Part shown: positions 6,793 to 13,675 of the stretch, piece after piece
Numbering within the stretch: the first letter of the stretch is position 1
How the letters are laid out: the number at the start of each line of letters is the position of its first letter
Source of the DNA: Candidatus Bathyarchaeota archaeon
GTDB lineage: Archaea; Thermoproteota; Bathyarchaeia; 40CM-2-53-6; RBG-13-38-9
Direction: 5' to 3'
Assembly: GCA_026015225.1 (NCBI GenBank)
Contig: JAOZGV010000074.1
Coordinates: 1 to 14,229 of the forward strand
Length of the DNA stretch: 14,229 nt
Notes under the pieces: model-generated
What the model was told of the DNA's origin: nothing
Seen by the model: only the letters and a program-made list of their open reading frames with translations
The model's database searches: none
Made by a program: the position numbers and the translations under genes

Positions 6793-7824
6793 ATGTCAAG
6801 TGTCGAGTTCATATATCTCTCGCAAGAAGATGTGCTAGCGGCCGGAGGGCTCGATATGAAAATGTCCATGGAGGCTATCGAAAAAGCATTTAGATTATTG
6901 AATGAAGATAAAGTAATAATTCCATCCAAGATCGTATTAGTACTCCCACCAAGTGAAAGAGAACGAGGACGAATTAATGGACTAGCGGCATATATTGGTG
7001 GAGATTGGGAAATGGCGGGAATAAAATGGGTACCGAGTTTCCCTAAGAATCCACAGGAACGCGGTCTTCCAAGGGCCAATGCATTAATCATCCTGAATGA
7101 TACTCATACGGGATTGCCACTTTCAGTAATGGATGGTACTATTCTTAGCGCCATGCGTACCGGAGCTGTTGGAGGTATTGGAGCAAAGTATCTTGCAAGA
7201 GAAGATTCGGAGGTTGTCGCAATAATCGGTTTGGGTGTACAAGCGAGAACGCAAGCATTAGCCTTAAAAGAGGCTCTACCGAATATCAAAGAGATCCGCG
7301 GTTACGATATTGTAAAAGAAAAGGCAGCTAAAATCGCAAGTGAAATCGAAGAGATGACCAGCATCTCTACCAAAGTCTTTGATAATCCCAGAGATGTTGT
7401 AGAGGGCGCAGATGTAATAGATACTGTTACATTGGCGGATGAGCCAATAGTAAAAGACAAATGGATAAAAGACGGAAGCCTCTTCATTCACATGGGCTCT
7501 TATATAGAGGAAGAGTATGAAGTTGTTCTCCATTCAGACAAAATAATCGTTGATGATTGGGAAGTAGTAAAACATAGAAAGACTCCAATTTTAGCTAGGA
7601 TGTATGATCAAGGGCTCATATCAGACAAGGACATATATGCGAACTTGGATGTGATAGTGGCAGGAAAAAAACCAAGCAGAGAGAACGATAATGAAAGAAT
7701 ATTCTTCTCCCCGATTGGGATGGCCCACGAGGATGTAGCTGTGGCTTCAATGGTATATGATCGTGCTAAACGAGAAGGGATAGGCCAAAAACTTCCTCTC
7801 TGGACCAAACCACTCTGGATGTAA
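6793..7824 (+). CDS. Ornithine cyclodeaminase/mu-crystallin family NAD(P)-dependent protein
   Basis: 343 aa, standard length for the family, which includes ornithine cyclodeaminase, archaeal alanine dehydrogenase and imine reductases. It shows the substrate-carboxylate region GIKWVPSFP (76-84, Lys78), SAMRTGAVGGIGAKYLA (119-135), and a Rossmann nucleotide loop GLGVQAR (146-152). In true ornithine cyclodeaminases a GDCPGK-like loop carries the catalytic Asp. Here the loop reads GSYIEEEYE (235-243) with no Asp at the aligned position, so cyclodeaminase activity is doubtful and an amino-acid dehydrogenase or imine reductase role is more likely (inference from remembered family sequences). AAGGTGA at 6781-6787 precedes ATG 6793. 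It follows the MttB-type gene by 56 bp and may process the demethylated amino acid. Confidence 0.85.
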   Translation: MSSVEFIYLSQEDVLAAGGLDMKMSMEAIEKAFRLLNEDKVIIPSKIVLVLPPSERERGRINGLAAYIGGDWEMAGIKWVPSFPKNPQERGLPRANALIILNDTHTGLPLSVMDGTILSAMRTGAVGGIGAKYLAREDSEVVAIIGLGVQARTQALALKEALPNIKEIRGYDIVKEKAAKIASEIEEMTSISTKVFDNPRDVVEGADVIDTVTLADEPIVKDKWIKDGSLFIHMGSYIEEEYEVVLHSDKIIVDDWEVVKHRKTPILARMYDQGLISDKDIYANLDVIVAGKKPSRENDNERIFFSPIGMAHEDVAVASMVYDRAKREGIGQKLPLWTKPLWM

Positions 7825-7913
7825 ATACCTTAGCTAGTGAGTAATATCTTAGCTTTGGATCCCAAGAATGTTATAATGCATTTCAAGAGTTACTGATTGA
7901 TGTATTTCTCTTC

Positions 7914-7921
7914 TTTTTTTT
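7914..7921 (+). terminator. U-tract terminator for the plus-strand gene block
   Basis: Eight T (7914-7921), then A and six T, lie about 90 bp after the dehydrogenase stop. There is no GC-rich stem. The tract overlaps the TAA stop of the convergent gcvPB (7920-7922), so the two transcription units meet here. The rest of the gap (7825-7913) shows no gene. Confidence 0.45.
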
Positions 7922-9473
7922 ATTTTTTATTCTTCTTTAAATAAGTCCTCCATGTCATAGCCCACTTTTTTGGATCAGTTGACGGAGATGTATCAATCTT
8001 TGATATCGAACAGTTATGAGGGGCCATTTTAACAATCTCTGGATCTGTGTATGCTTCTCTGGATATTTGGCGGACTATTTCAATGAATCTATCAAGATCC
8101 TCTTTGGAGGTTGTTTCAGGTGGTTCTGGAGTAAAAGGCTCTGGAATTATCCAAGGCTCATGACTTGTAAAAGCTTTCTGAACACCAAAATCAACTATTC
8201 TACGATTTACATCATCGGTTCCAACGCCCGTATCCACTTTCATTTTCTCTAAGCTGAATCTAGCCTCTTGTAACCTGAAGGGGTGTTGTTTGCCCCATGG
8301 CAGACTGACCCCGCGAATTTTCAAAAGTTTTTTTATTAGATAATTGTTATTTATCACCGCTACTTCAGAAGTCTCTCCTAAACCTTCTAGACCCATACTC
8401 ATTATCCATGCATAAGCTTTCAAGAAGCATGGAACTGTACCGAAGAATCCAGCAACTTTCCCAATACTATCTGGTCTATCATAATCTAAATAATAGTTGC
8501 TTCCATCGAATTCTACAAGCGGTATTGGAAGAAATTTGCTAAGTTCCTGTTTGACGCCAATGGGAGCACTTCCAGGTCCACAAGAACCGTGTGGTGCTGA
8601 AAAACTTTTATGGAGGTTGAAGTGACATAGATCAGCTCCTACGTCTCCAATCCTCAATATACCCAGTATGCCATTAGCGTTAGCTTGATCGATGGCTACA
8701 AGACCACCCACTTCATGAACAATCTTCACATATTCTTCGATGTTAGGATCAAATACCCCAGTATCATAAGGATCCGTCATCATCAGACCGGCAGTGTTTT
8801 TTGAAGCAATGCCCTTTAGAGCTTCTATATCTGGGTAGCCAGTTTCTTCGTCTGGATATAGTGTCACTACCTTAAATCCAGCTGCGGCGGGTGACCCGGC
8901 ATTACATGGATGGGATACAATAGTTGTAATTATTTCATTTCTTTGGTCAATTTCTCCTTTGGATTTATGATATGCTTTCATTACATTCGCATTAGTGTAA
9001 ACAGCATGAGCACCACCGCGAGGTTGCAAAGAAAATTCATCCATTCCGGAAATCTCACACAGCCATTTTTTCAATCTGTACATTATTTCAAGAACGCCTT
9101 GAATTGTCTCCGTATCTTGTGATGGATGGATGTCAGCTATTTTTGTCGATCTCGCTAATGCCTCATTGACTTTTGGATTATATTTCATCGTGCATGTCCC
9201 AATATATATGATGCCAGAATCGGTTCCAAAATTCTGTTGTGACAAACGAATAAAGTGTCTTACAACTTCGGGTTCTGAAAGCTCAGGAAGCTTTGGAAGT
9301 TCCTTTCGTCGCATTTTATCTGGTAGATGTTCAACGACATCCCCAACGGCTGCTTCAACCTCCTCCTCAATTCTTTCTATTATAGAACCTCTCCTTCCTT
9401 TATTTCCTAGCTCATAGATTATTGGTTCATTCCATGAAGCTGCATGATAACCTGTCATTTTTTTATCTCTCAT
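7920..9473 (-). CDS. gcvPB: Glycine dehydrogenase (decarboxylating) subunit 2, GcvPB family, divergent
   Basis: PLP-bearing half of the two-subunit P-protein, which decarboxylates glycine and passes the aminomethyl group to lipoyl GcvH. 517 aa, slightly long against about 475-490 because of N- and C-terminal extensions. Family landmarks are GTCTMKYNPK (92-101), the PLP lysine in FNLHKSFSAPHG (Lys289), GPGSAPIGV (299-307), LDYDRPDSIGKV (329-340) and EPPETTSKEDLDRF (450-463). Two motifs differ from typical GcvPB: the usual AGAHGE is GGAHAV (153-158), and the usual AHGTNPASA region reads SHPCNAGSPAAAGF (187-200). The family is clear, but substrate preference may differ. The ATG overlaps the gcvPA stop (ATGA), and GGAGGAG at 9482-9488 is a strong ribosome site. 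Stop TAA. Confidence 0.87.
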   Translation of the reverse strand: MRDKKMTGYHAASWNEPIIYELGNKGRRGSIIERIEEEVEAAVGDVVEHLPDKMRRKELPKLPELSEPEVVRHFIRLSQQNFGTDSGIIYIGTCTMKYNPKVNEALARSTKIADIHPSQDTETIQGVLEIMYRLKKWLCEISGMDEFSLQPRGGAHAVYTNANVMKAYHKSKGEIDQRNEIITTIVSHPCNAGSPAAAGFKVVTLYPDEETGYPDIEALKGIASKNTAGLMMTDPYDTGVFDPNIEEYVKIVHEVGGLVAIDQANANGILGILRIGDVGADLCHFNLHKSFSAPHGSCGPGSAPIGVKQELSKFLPIPLVEFDGSNYYLDYDRPDSIGKVAGFFGTVPCFLKAYAWIMSMGLEGLGETSEVAVINNNYLIKKLLKIRGVSLPWGKQHPFRLQEARFSLEKMKVDTGVGTDDVNRRIVDFGVQKAFTSHEPWIIPEPFTPEPPETTSKEDLDRFIEIVRQISREAYTDPEIVKMAPHNCSISKIDTSPSTDPKKWAMTWRTYLKKNKK

Positions 9474-10849
9474 CCTATAATCTCCTCCAATGTATTGACA
9501 AGCCTATCAATGTCCTTTTTGGAATGGACTTCTGTGACGCAATATAGAGCAGACTTTCCTAGCTCAGGAAATTCTTTTGTAATGTCCTTTCCTCCTTGAA
9601 TTCCACATTTCAGAAGGGCCTTATTAACCTCGAGTGTAGTCTTCCCAGTCCCCTCGAAATTCACAATGAACTCCTTAAAATGAGGTGAGTTGAATATTGG
9701 AGTTTTAACACCTTTTAATTCAGAAATACCCTTTATCGCATAATTTGACTTCTGCATGATAACTTTGGCGAGTTCTTGCATGCCTTGGGGGCCTAATAAT
9801 GACATATATGCTGCAGCAGTTATAGCCCATAAAACGGTCGCAGTACCAGTAATAGTAGTGGCCTTCTCCCTTGCGTTGAGCATGGACCTCTCAGGCAAAA
9901 CGTAGGTGAATCCCCACTCACCCTTGCGCTCTGTTTTAGTTATAGAGACGAATCTATGACCGGACGATGATAAAATTTGCTCATCATCATGACATGCAAT
10001 GAATCCTAACAAACCCCCTCCAAGATACATATGCATTCCTAGAGGTTGACCTTCGCCACACACTATGTCTGCGCCGTATTCTCCTGGAGGAGTTAGAATT
10101 CCTAATGAGAGGGGTTCAACTCCTGCTATAAATAATGCTCCATGATTGTGTGCTATTTCGCTGATTTCTTCTCCCTCAGTTTCGATAAACCCGAGGTAAG
10201 TTGGGTTCTCAATATAAATTCCCGCTGTCTTTGATGAAATCTTACTTTTCAAATCCTCAAGGTTAAGCTGCCCAGTCTCAGGACTATAATCAACAACCCT
10301 GATATTGGCTAGCTGCTCGCAATAAGATCTGATAACAGATAATCTTTCTGGACTGATTGTTTGTGGAACTAAGATTTCATTCCTTCCAGTACTCAATATA
10401 GCCATACGTATCGCGTCACCAGAGGCGGATCCCCAGTCATATGTTGGAAAACTTACTACGTCCATTGAAACAAGATCAGCTATCATACTTTGGAATTCGA
10501 AGAGTGCTTGATATCTGCCCAAATCTGAGTATGCGTCACCTGCATATGCAGTAACAAACTCAGATCGAGAATTGATCTCGTCACAAACTGCCGGTATATA
10601 ATGTGGCCAACACCCTCCGCCCAAAAAAGTTAGCATTTCTTTACTAGTTACATTTTTTGACAAAAGTTCCTCGATCTTTTTTCTTACCTCATATTCTGAG
10701 GTTGTATGAGGTATTTCTAATTTTTTCTTGATCCTAATTTCCTGAGGAACGGATGCGAAAAGTTCTTCAACGCTTTTCACACCTATTTCATCGAGCATCT
10801 CTTTTTTTATATTTTGGACACTATTCGGTATATAAGGATGTTCCGGCAT
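9470..10849 (-). CDS. gcvPA: Glycine dehydrogenase (decarboxylating) subunit 1, GcvPA family, divergent
   Basis: Partner of GcvPB in the alpha2beta2 P-protein. 459 aa, about the normal length (438-450). Landmarks are FLGGGCWPHYIP (75-86), EFVTAY (97-102), QALFEFQSMIADL (114-126), GALFIAGVEPLSLGILTPPG (237-256), GADI-GEGQPLG (259-271), GGLLGF and REKAT (327-331). Several motifs nearly fixed in the family are changed: TPYQPEISQG is AGDAYSDLGR (103-112), the PGR of the VRxxPGR region is SGHR, and ATSNICTN is ATTITGTA. The N-terminal part has the FASVPQEIR region typical of the subunit. The start ATG has a rather distant GGAGTG (10861-10866). The gene is immediately upstream of gcvPB. GcvH, GcvT and lipoamide dehydrogenase are not in the window. 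Confidence 0.87.
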   Translation of the reverse strand: MPEHPYIPNSVQNIKKEMLDEIGVKSVEELFASVPQEIRIKKKLEIPHTTSEYEVRKKIEELLSKNVTSKEMLTFLGGGCWPHYIPAVCDEINSRSEFVTAYAGDAYSDLGRYQALFEFQSMIADLVSMDVVSFPTYDWGSASGDAIRMAILSTGRNEILVPQTISPERLSVIRSYCEQLANIRVVDYSPETGQLNLEDLKSKISSKTAGIYIENPTYLGFIETEGEEISEIAHNHGALFIAGVEPLSLGILTPPGEYGADIVCGEGQPLGMHMYLGGGLLGFIACHDDEQILSSSGHRFVSITKTERKGEWGFTYVLPERSMLNAREKATTITGTATVLWAITAAAYMSLLGPQGMQELAKVIMQKSNYAIKGISELKGVKTPIFNSPHFKEFIVNFEGTGKTTLEVNKALLKCGIQGGKDITKEFPELGKSALYCVTEVHSKKDIDRLVNTLEEIIG

Positions 10850-10885
10850 TTTTACAATTTCACTCCAAAAGTTATAATAAACTAA

Positions 10886-10894
10886 TATTTTATA
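10886..10894 (-). promoter_or_regulatory. Candidate TATA box for gcvPA-gcvPB
   Basis: On the minus strand the sequence reads TATAAAATA, a good archaeal TATA match, centred about 41 bp before the gcvPA ATG. Transcription would start near 10864, giving a very short leader that only partly includes the GGAGTG. No clear BRE is visible. Confidence 0.45.
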
Positions 10895-10954
10895 GCAAGC
10901 GCCAGTCCTTCCCCCACTAATTTTTTATAACTTCCCTCCTGTGTGGGAGAGAAA

Positions 10955-10964
10955 AGACGCGTCT
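10955..10964 (-). repeat. 10-bp perfect palindrome upstream of gcvPA
   Basis: AGACGCGTCT reads the same on both strands and sits in an otherwise AT-rich gap, about 60 bp upstream of the gcvPA TATA candidate. It could be an operator for a dimeric regulator. Function is inferred from position only. Confidence 0.3.
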
Positions 10965-11000
10965 CATCATATAATCTTCAATAAATTTTGATTTTCAAAG

Positions 11001-11012
11001 TAAAAAAAAGGG
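11001..11012 (-). terminator. U-tract terminator after the class V aminotransferase gene
   Basis: On the minus strand the sequence is CCC, eight T and A, about 30 bp after the TAG stop of the aminotransferase gene. It is the same 12-mer as the tract after the binding-protein gene. It separates the aminotransferase from gcvPA, which has its own TATA candidate. Confidence 0.5.
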
Positions 11013-11042
11013 TGATTGTTTGGTTTATATCGTTCACTCAGA

Positions 11043-12383
11043 CTAATGAGCCCACTTATACATTTTATAATCTATATCTTCGAATTCCTTCAAGACTTCA
11101 ACGGCTTTCTCGACGCCCTTATTCCATTTTATTCCCTTAACTCCACATTCTTGCATTCCGAGCCCCACAGCCGTTAGCATCGCAATAATATTTCTCGGGT
11201 AGTGCTGATCCTCCCTAATGCAACCAATGCGCATGCCGTTCTCCGAGTAGAAGTATCCACCCTTCCGATCGTCACCAAATCCGAAATGGGGGATGGCCAT
11301 CCAATATCTGTTCTCCAAGATATCCATGAATTTCTGCCAAGGAAATCCTTCCGGATATATCATGGTAAACATAGTCTGGCTGCAGAATCGCCCCTTCTCA
11401 ACTGATTCGCATAGATTTGGATCTGGAGCGTCACATCCTGGACAACCCTCACATTTTGGCCCACGAACAGAAAGGATATCTTCAGGTTCTGTCATTTTGC
11501 GCAATCCTTCTCTTATAGTTCTTGAGGCTATTTCGTATTTTTTCAGATACGTTTCCTCACCCATAATATCCATCAGATCAAGTTTTGCGCGCATCGCATG
11601 AACTATCGGAATCGGGAAGCTCTCCAAGCAATGTCTGCTACCATCTGGAACGTCCAACCAAACATCTTTCCATGTCTTCACAGAAGAGTACCAATCAGTC
11701 GTCAGTGTCTTTCTGTTATTTAAGACATCCCAAGCTTTCTCGTTTACAGATAGGAAGTTCAAACCAGAGGGTCCATTGAAGCCTTTGTGTGAGACAAAAT
11801 AATCAACATCTATGCCCCACTTGTCGACATCAAGCGGATTGCCGGGGAAAGCTGAGGCACTATCAACTATAAACAGGGCATCAGGAGCGTGTCTTTGAAT
11901 CAACTCTCCGATCTGTTTAATTGGGTTGATTGCACCGATCTCGGTTTCGACATGAACCGCATGAATTGCCTTTATATCATTTTCCTCTTTCAGAGTCTTT
12001 TCGACGCTATCTAAATCCATAGGACGGTGTACATCAAGCGACAATAAAACGGGTTTAATTTTGTAGTGTGGCGCCATTATTTCTGCCGGATATCTCCCCC
12101 AATAACCATTGTCAATGAATAGTACTTTATCCTCTGGTTCACAGAAGCTACAAAGCGATGTTGCCATGGGGGATCTACCTGGCCCTACTACGGGCACAAG
12201 ATCTGACTTGGTGTGCATATATTTCTTTATCATGTCAATCGTTTCGTTGTAATATTTAAAAAAATCTGGGCTTGTCATTAAGTGGGGTCGCATCATATAT
12301 CTCAGAGTTCTTGGATGTAAATCTGATATGCCGGTCAGATAGGTGAACCCGTGATCAAAACTTAAGTATTCGTCTTTATCCAT
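11043..12383 (-). CDS. Class V aminotransferase (alanine/serine-glyoxylate aminotransferase family) with a cysteine-rich insertion
   Basis: PLP-dependent fold type I enzyme, 446 aa, longer than typical family members (about 380-400). It shows the glycine-rich cofactor loop GPGRSPMATSL (67-77), VHVETEIGAINPI (143-155), the PLP-ring Asp in IVDSASAFPG (Asp174) and the Schiff-base lysine in SHKGFNGPSGL (Lys200). The C-terminal domain ends around GMRIGCIRED (383-392). Family enzymes move amino groups between alanine or serine and glyoxylate or pyruvate, so glycine formation or use is a reasonable role beside the P-protein and serine dehydratase genes. An unusual segment holds five cysteines, CEGCPGC-x7-C-x8-C (311-334), at the expense of the usual sequence there. 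AAAGGAG at 12393-12399 supports the ATG. Stop TAG. Confidence 0.83.
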   Translation of the reverse strand: MDKDEYLSFDHGFTYLTGISDLHPRTLRYMMRPHLMTSPDFFKYYNETIDMIKKYMHTKSDLVPVVGPGRSPMATSLCSFCEPEDKVLFIDNGYWGRYPAEIMAPHYKIKPVLLSLDVHRPMDLDSVEKTLKEENDIKAIHAVHVETEIGAINPIKQIGELIQRHAPDALFIVDSASAFPGNPLDVDKWGIDVDYFVSHKGFNGPSGLNFLSVNEKAWDVLNNRKTLTTDWYSSVKTWKDVWLDVPDGSRHCLESFPIPIVHAMRAKLDLMDIMGEETYLKKYEIASRTIREGLRKMTEPEDILSVRGPKCEGCPGCDAPDPNLCESVEKGRFCSQTMFTMIYPEGFPWQKFMDILENRYWMAIPHFGFGDDRKGGYFYSENGMRIGCIREDQHYPRNIIAMLTAVGLGMQECGVKGIKWNKGVEKAVEVLKEFEDIDYKMYKWAH

Positions 12384-12420
12384 TTCTTTAAACTCCTTTA
12401 AACATTATTCATTATTACAA

Positions 12421-12429
12421 TATATTAAA
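12421..12429 (-). promoter_or_regulatory. Candidate TATA box for the aminotransferase gene
   Basis: On the minus strand TTTAATATA lies about 42 bp before the ATG, which would start the transcript just at the AAAGGAG ribosome site. The surroundings are AT-rich, so the match is moderate evidence. Confidence 0.4.
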
Positions 12430-12467
12430 AAGAATTTGCGTTATTTTTTGTATTAATTTGATTCTGG

Positions 12468-12485
12468 TCGCACTAATGCGTGCGA
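12468..12485. repeat. Inverted repeat TCGCAC-N6-GTGCGA
   Basis: A perfect 6-bp GC-rich inverted repeat stands out in AT-rich intergenic DNA, about 40 bp upstream of the aminotransferase TATA candidate. Position suits an operator. A short RNA hairpin is the alternative. Confidence 0.35.
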
Positions 12486-12598
12486 GACAGATTTATTCTT
12501 GCAGATTAAAAGCTAGAGGTTCTACTTTTAGAAGATGAGTGGAATTCGATTCTAAAATTTAGGTTTCGAACTAAGAAACGCGCAAGCTAAAACTACAT

Positions 12599-12605
12599 AA
12601 AAAAA
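12599..12605 (-). terminator. Possible U-tract terminator after sdaAA
   Basis: Seven T on the minus strand about 83 bp after the sdaAA stop, flanked by ACAT/ATGT that can form a very small hairpin. It fits the pattern of T tracts after other genes here but is short. Confidence 0.3.
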
Positions 12606-12687
12606 TGTGCTAATTAAGTACCAAACTAATTTCAATACCGTTTTATTTTATAGAAATATCCTTTTGATCTTTATCGAATAAGGAACT

Positions 12688-13557
12688 TTAATATTTTCCA
12701 ATAAATTTTTCCTTTATTCTTTTTCCAGTAGGTGTTATAGCAAGCCCGCCACAAGCGGTCTCTTTTAATTCCAAAGGCATTCGTTTACTAACATCATCTA
12801 ATGCTAAGATTACTTCATCCACTGGAATAATACTTTCAATTCCTGCTAGAGCCATTTCAGCTGAAACTAAAGCATTGACAACACCGATGACGTTTCGTTT
12901 AATGCAAGGAACTTCTACCAATCCTGCAACAGGATCACAAACTAAACCTAACATATTCTTCAAAGCAATGGCTACTGCGTGTCCAACTTGATCTGGAGAT
13001 CCTCCAGCTAATTCCACTACAGCCGCCGCGGCCATAGCAGAGGCCACTCCACACTCTGATTGACAACCTCCTTCAGCCCCAGATATTGTTGCGTTATTGG
13101 CAATCACCAGACCTACACTTGCAGCTGTAAATAATGCTTGAACAGCATTTTCTTCTGGGATTTTTAATTTTTCGATAGTAACTGTAATTGCGGCTGGAAT
13201 AATTCCACTTGAACCAGCTGTTGGCGCAGCTACAATTTTTTTCATTGATGCATTTCCTTCTGCAACAGATAGAGCTCTAGAAATTGCTTTCTTCATAGTA
13301 TCGTCGATAATTTTTAAATTCGCATTAGCAATACGCTTAGCGTTTCCACCAGTTAAACCCGTTATGGGTCTTATATCTCGAGTAAGTCCGTGATCAATAG
13401 ATTGTTTCATTACTCGCCAGTTGTTTTCCATTTTTTTCCAAATTTCTTTTTTGGATTTTTCGGAAGATTTAGCCTCAAATTCGATGACTATTTTTCCTAT
13501 TGATGACTTTTTATTCTTAGCTAAACGAATTAAATCCTGAATTTTTCTAAATTCCAT
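12688..13557 (-). CDS. sdaAA: L-serine dehydratase, iron-sulfur-dependent, alpha subunit
   Basis: Catalytic, 4Fe-4S-carrying subunit that deaminates L-serine to pyruvate and ammonia in the cytoplasm. 289 aa, the normal length (about 290). Visible landmarks are SIDHGL (53-58), TGLTGG (66-71), the APTAGSSGIIPA segment (111-122), GAEGGCQSECG (160-170), NMLGLVCDPVAGLVEVPC (201-218) and a C-terminal ETACGGLAITPTGK (266-279). Cys165, Cys207 and Cys218 are the expected cluster ligands. Such clusters are oxygen-sensitive, which suits an anaerobe. The gene follows sdaAB by 118 bp with no T-rich terminator between, so both are probably cotranscribed. AAGG lies about 10 bp before the ATG. It links the serine pool to pyruvate. 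Confidence 0.93.
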   Translation of the reverse strand: MEFRKIQDLIRLAKNKKSSIGKIVIEFEAKSSEKSKKEIWKKMENNWRVMKQSIDHGLTRDIRPITGLTGGNAKRIANANLKIIDDTMKKAISRALSVAEGNASMKKIVAAPTAGSSGIIPAAITVTIEKLKIPEENAVQALFTAASVGLVIANNATISGAEGGCQSECGVASAMAAAAVVELAGGSPDQVGHAVAIALKNMLGLVCDPVAGLVEVPCIKRNVIGVVNALVSAEMALAGIESIIPVDEVILALDDVSKRMPLELKETACGGLAITPTGKRIKEKFIGKY

Positions 13558-13675
13558 TATTAAATACCTTTATTTGAACTCTTTAGAGCCAAAAATCAAA
13601 TCTGAAAGATTCCTTTTTTATCAAAATTCGTACTTCTCATAAAGAGATAATTTTTTTAGAAATTCTCAATAGCTA

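Larger units (their letters stand above)
12384..12687. other. 304-bp intergenic region between the aminotransferase and sdaAA genes
   Basis: No gene, tRNA or known RNA is recognised. It holds the aminotransferase promoter candidate, a T7 tract downstream of sdaAA, and three local inverted repeats: TCGCAC-N6-GTGCGA (12468-12485), TTCTA-N4-TAGAA (12520-12533) and GTTTC-N7-GAAAC (12563-12579). Confidence 0.4.

Noticed and set aside
10850..11042. Glycine riboswitch upstream of the P-protein genes
   Set aside because: No tandem aptamer-like conserved blocks are visible, and a TATA candidate only about 40 bp from the start leaves no room for a long leader.
12505..12590. tRNA-like stretch with a TTCGAA loop in the long intergenic region
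   Set aside because: The arms flanking the TTCGAA do not pair into a 5-bp T-stem on either strand, and no acceptor or anticodon arm can be drawn.
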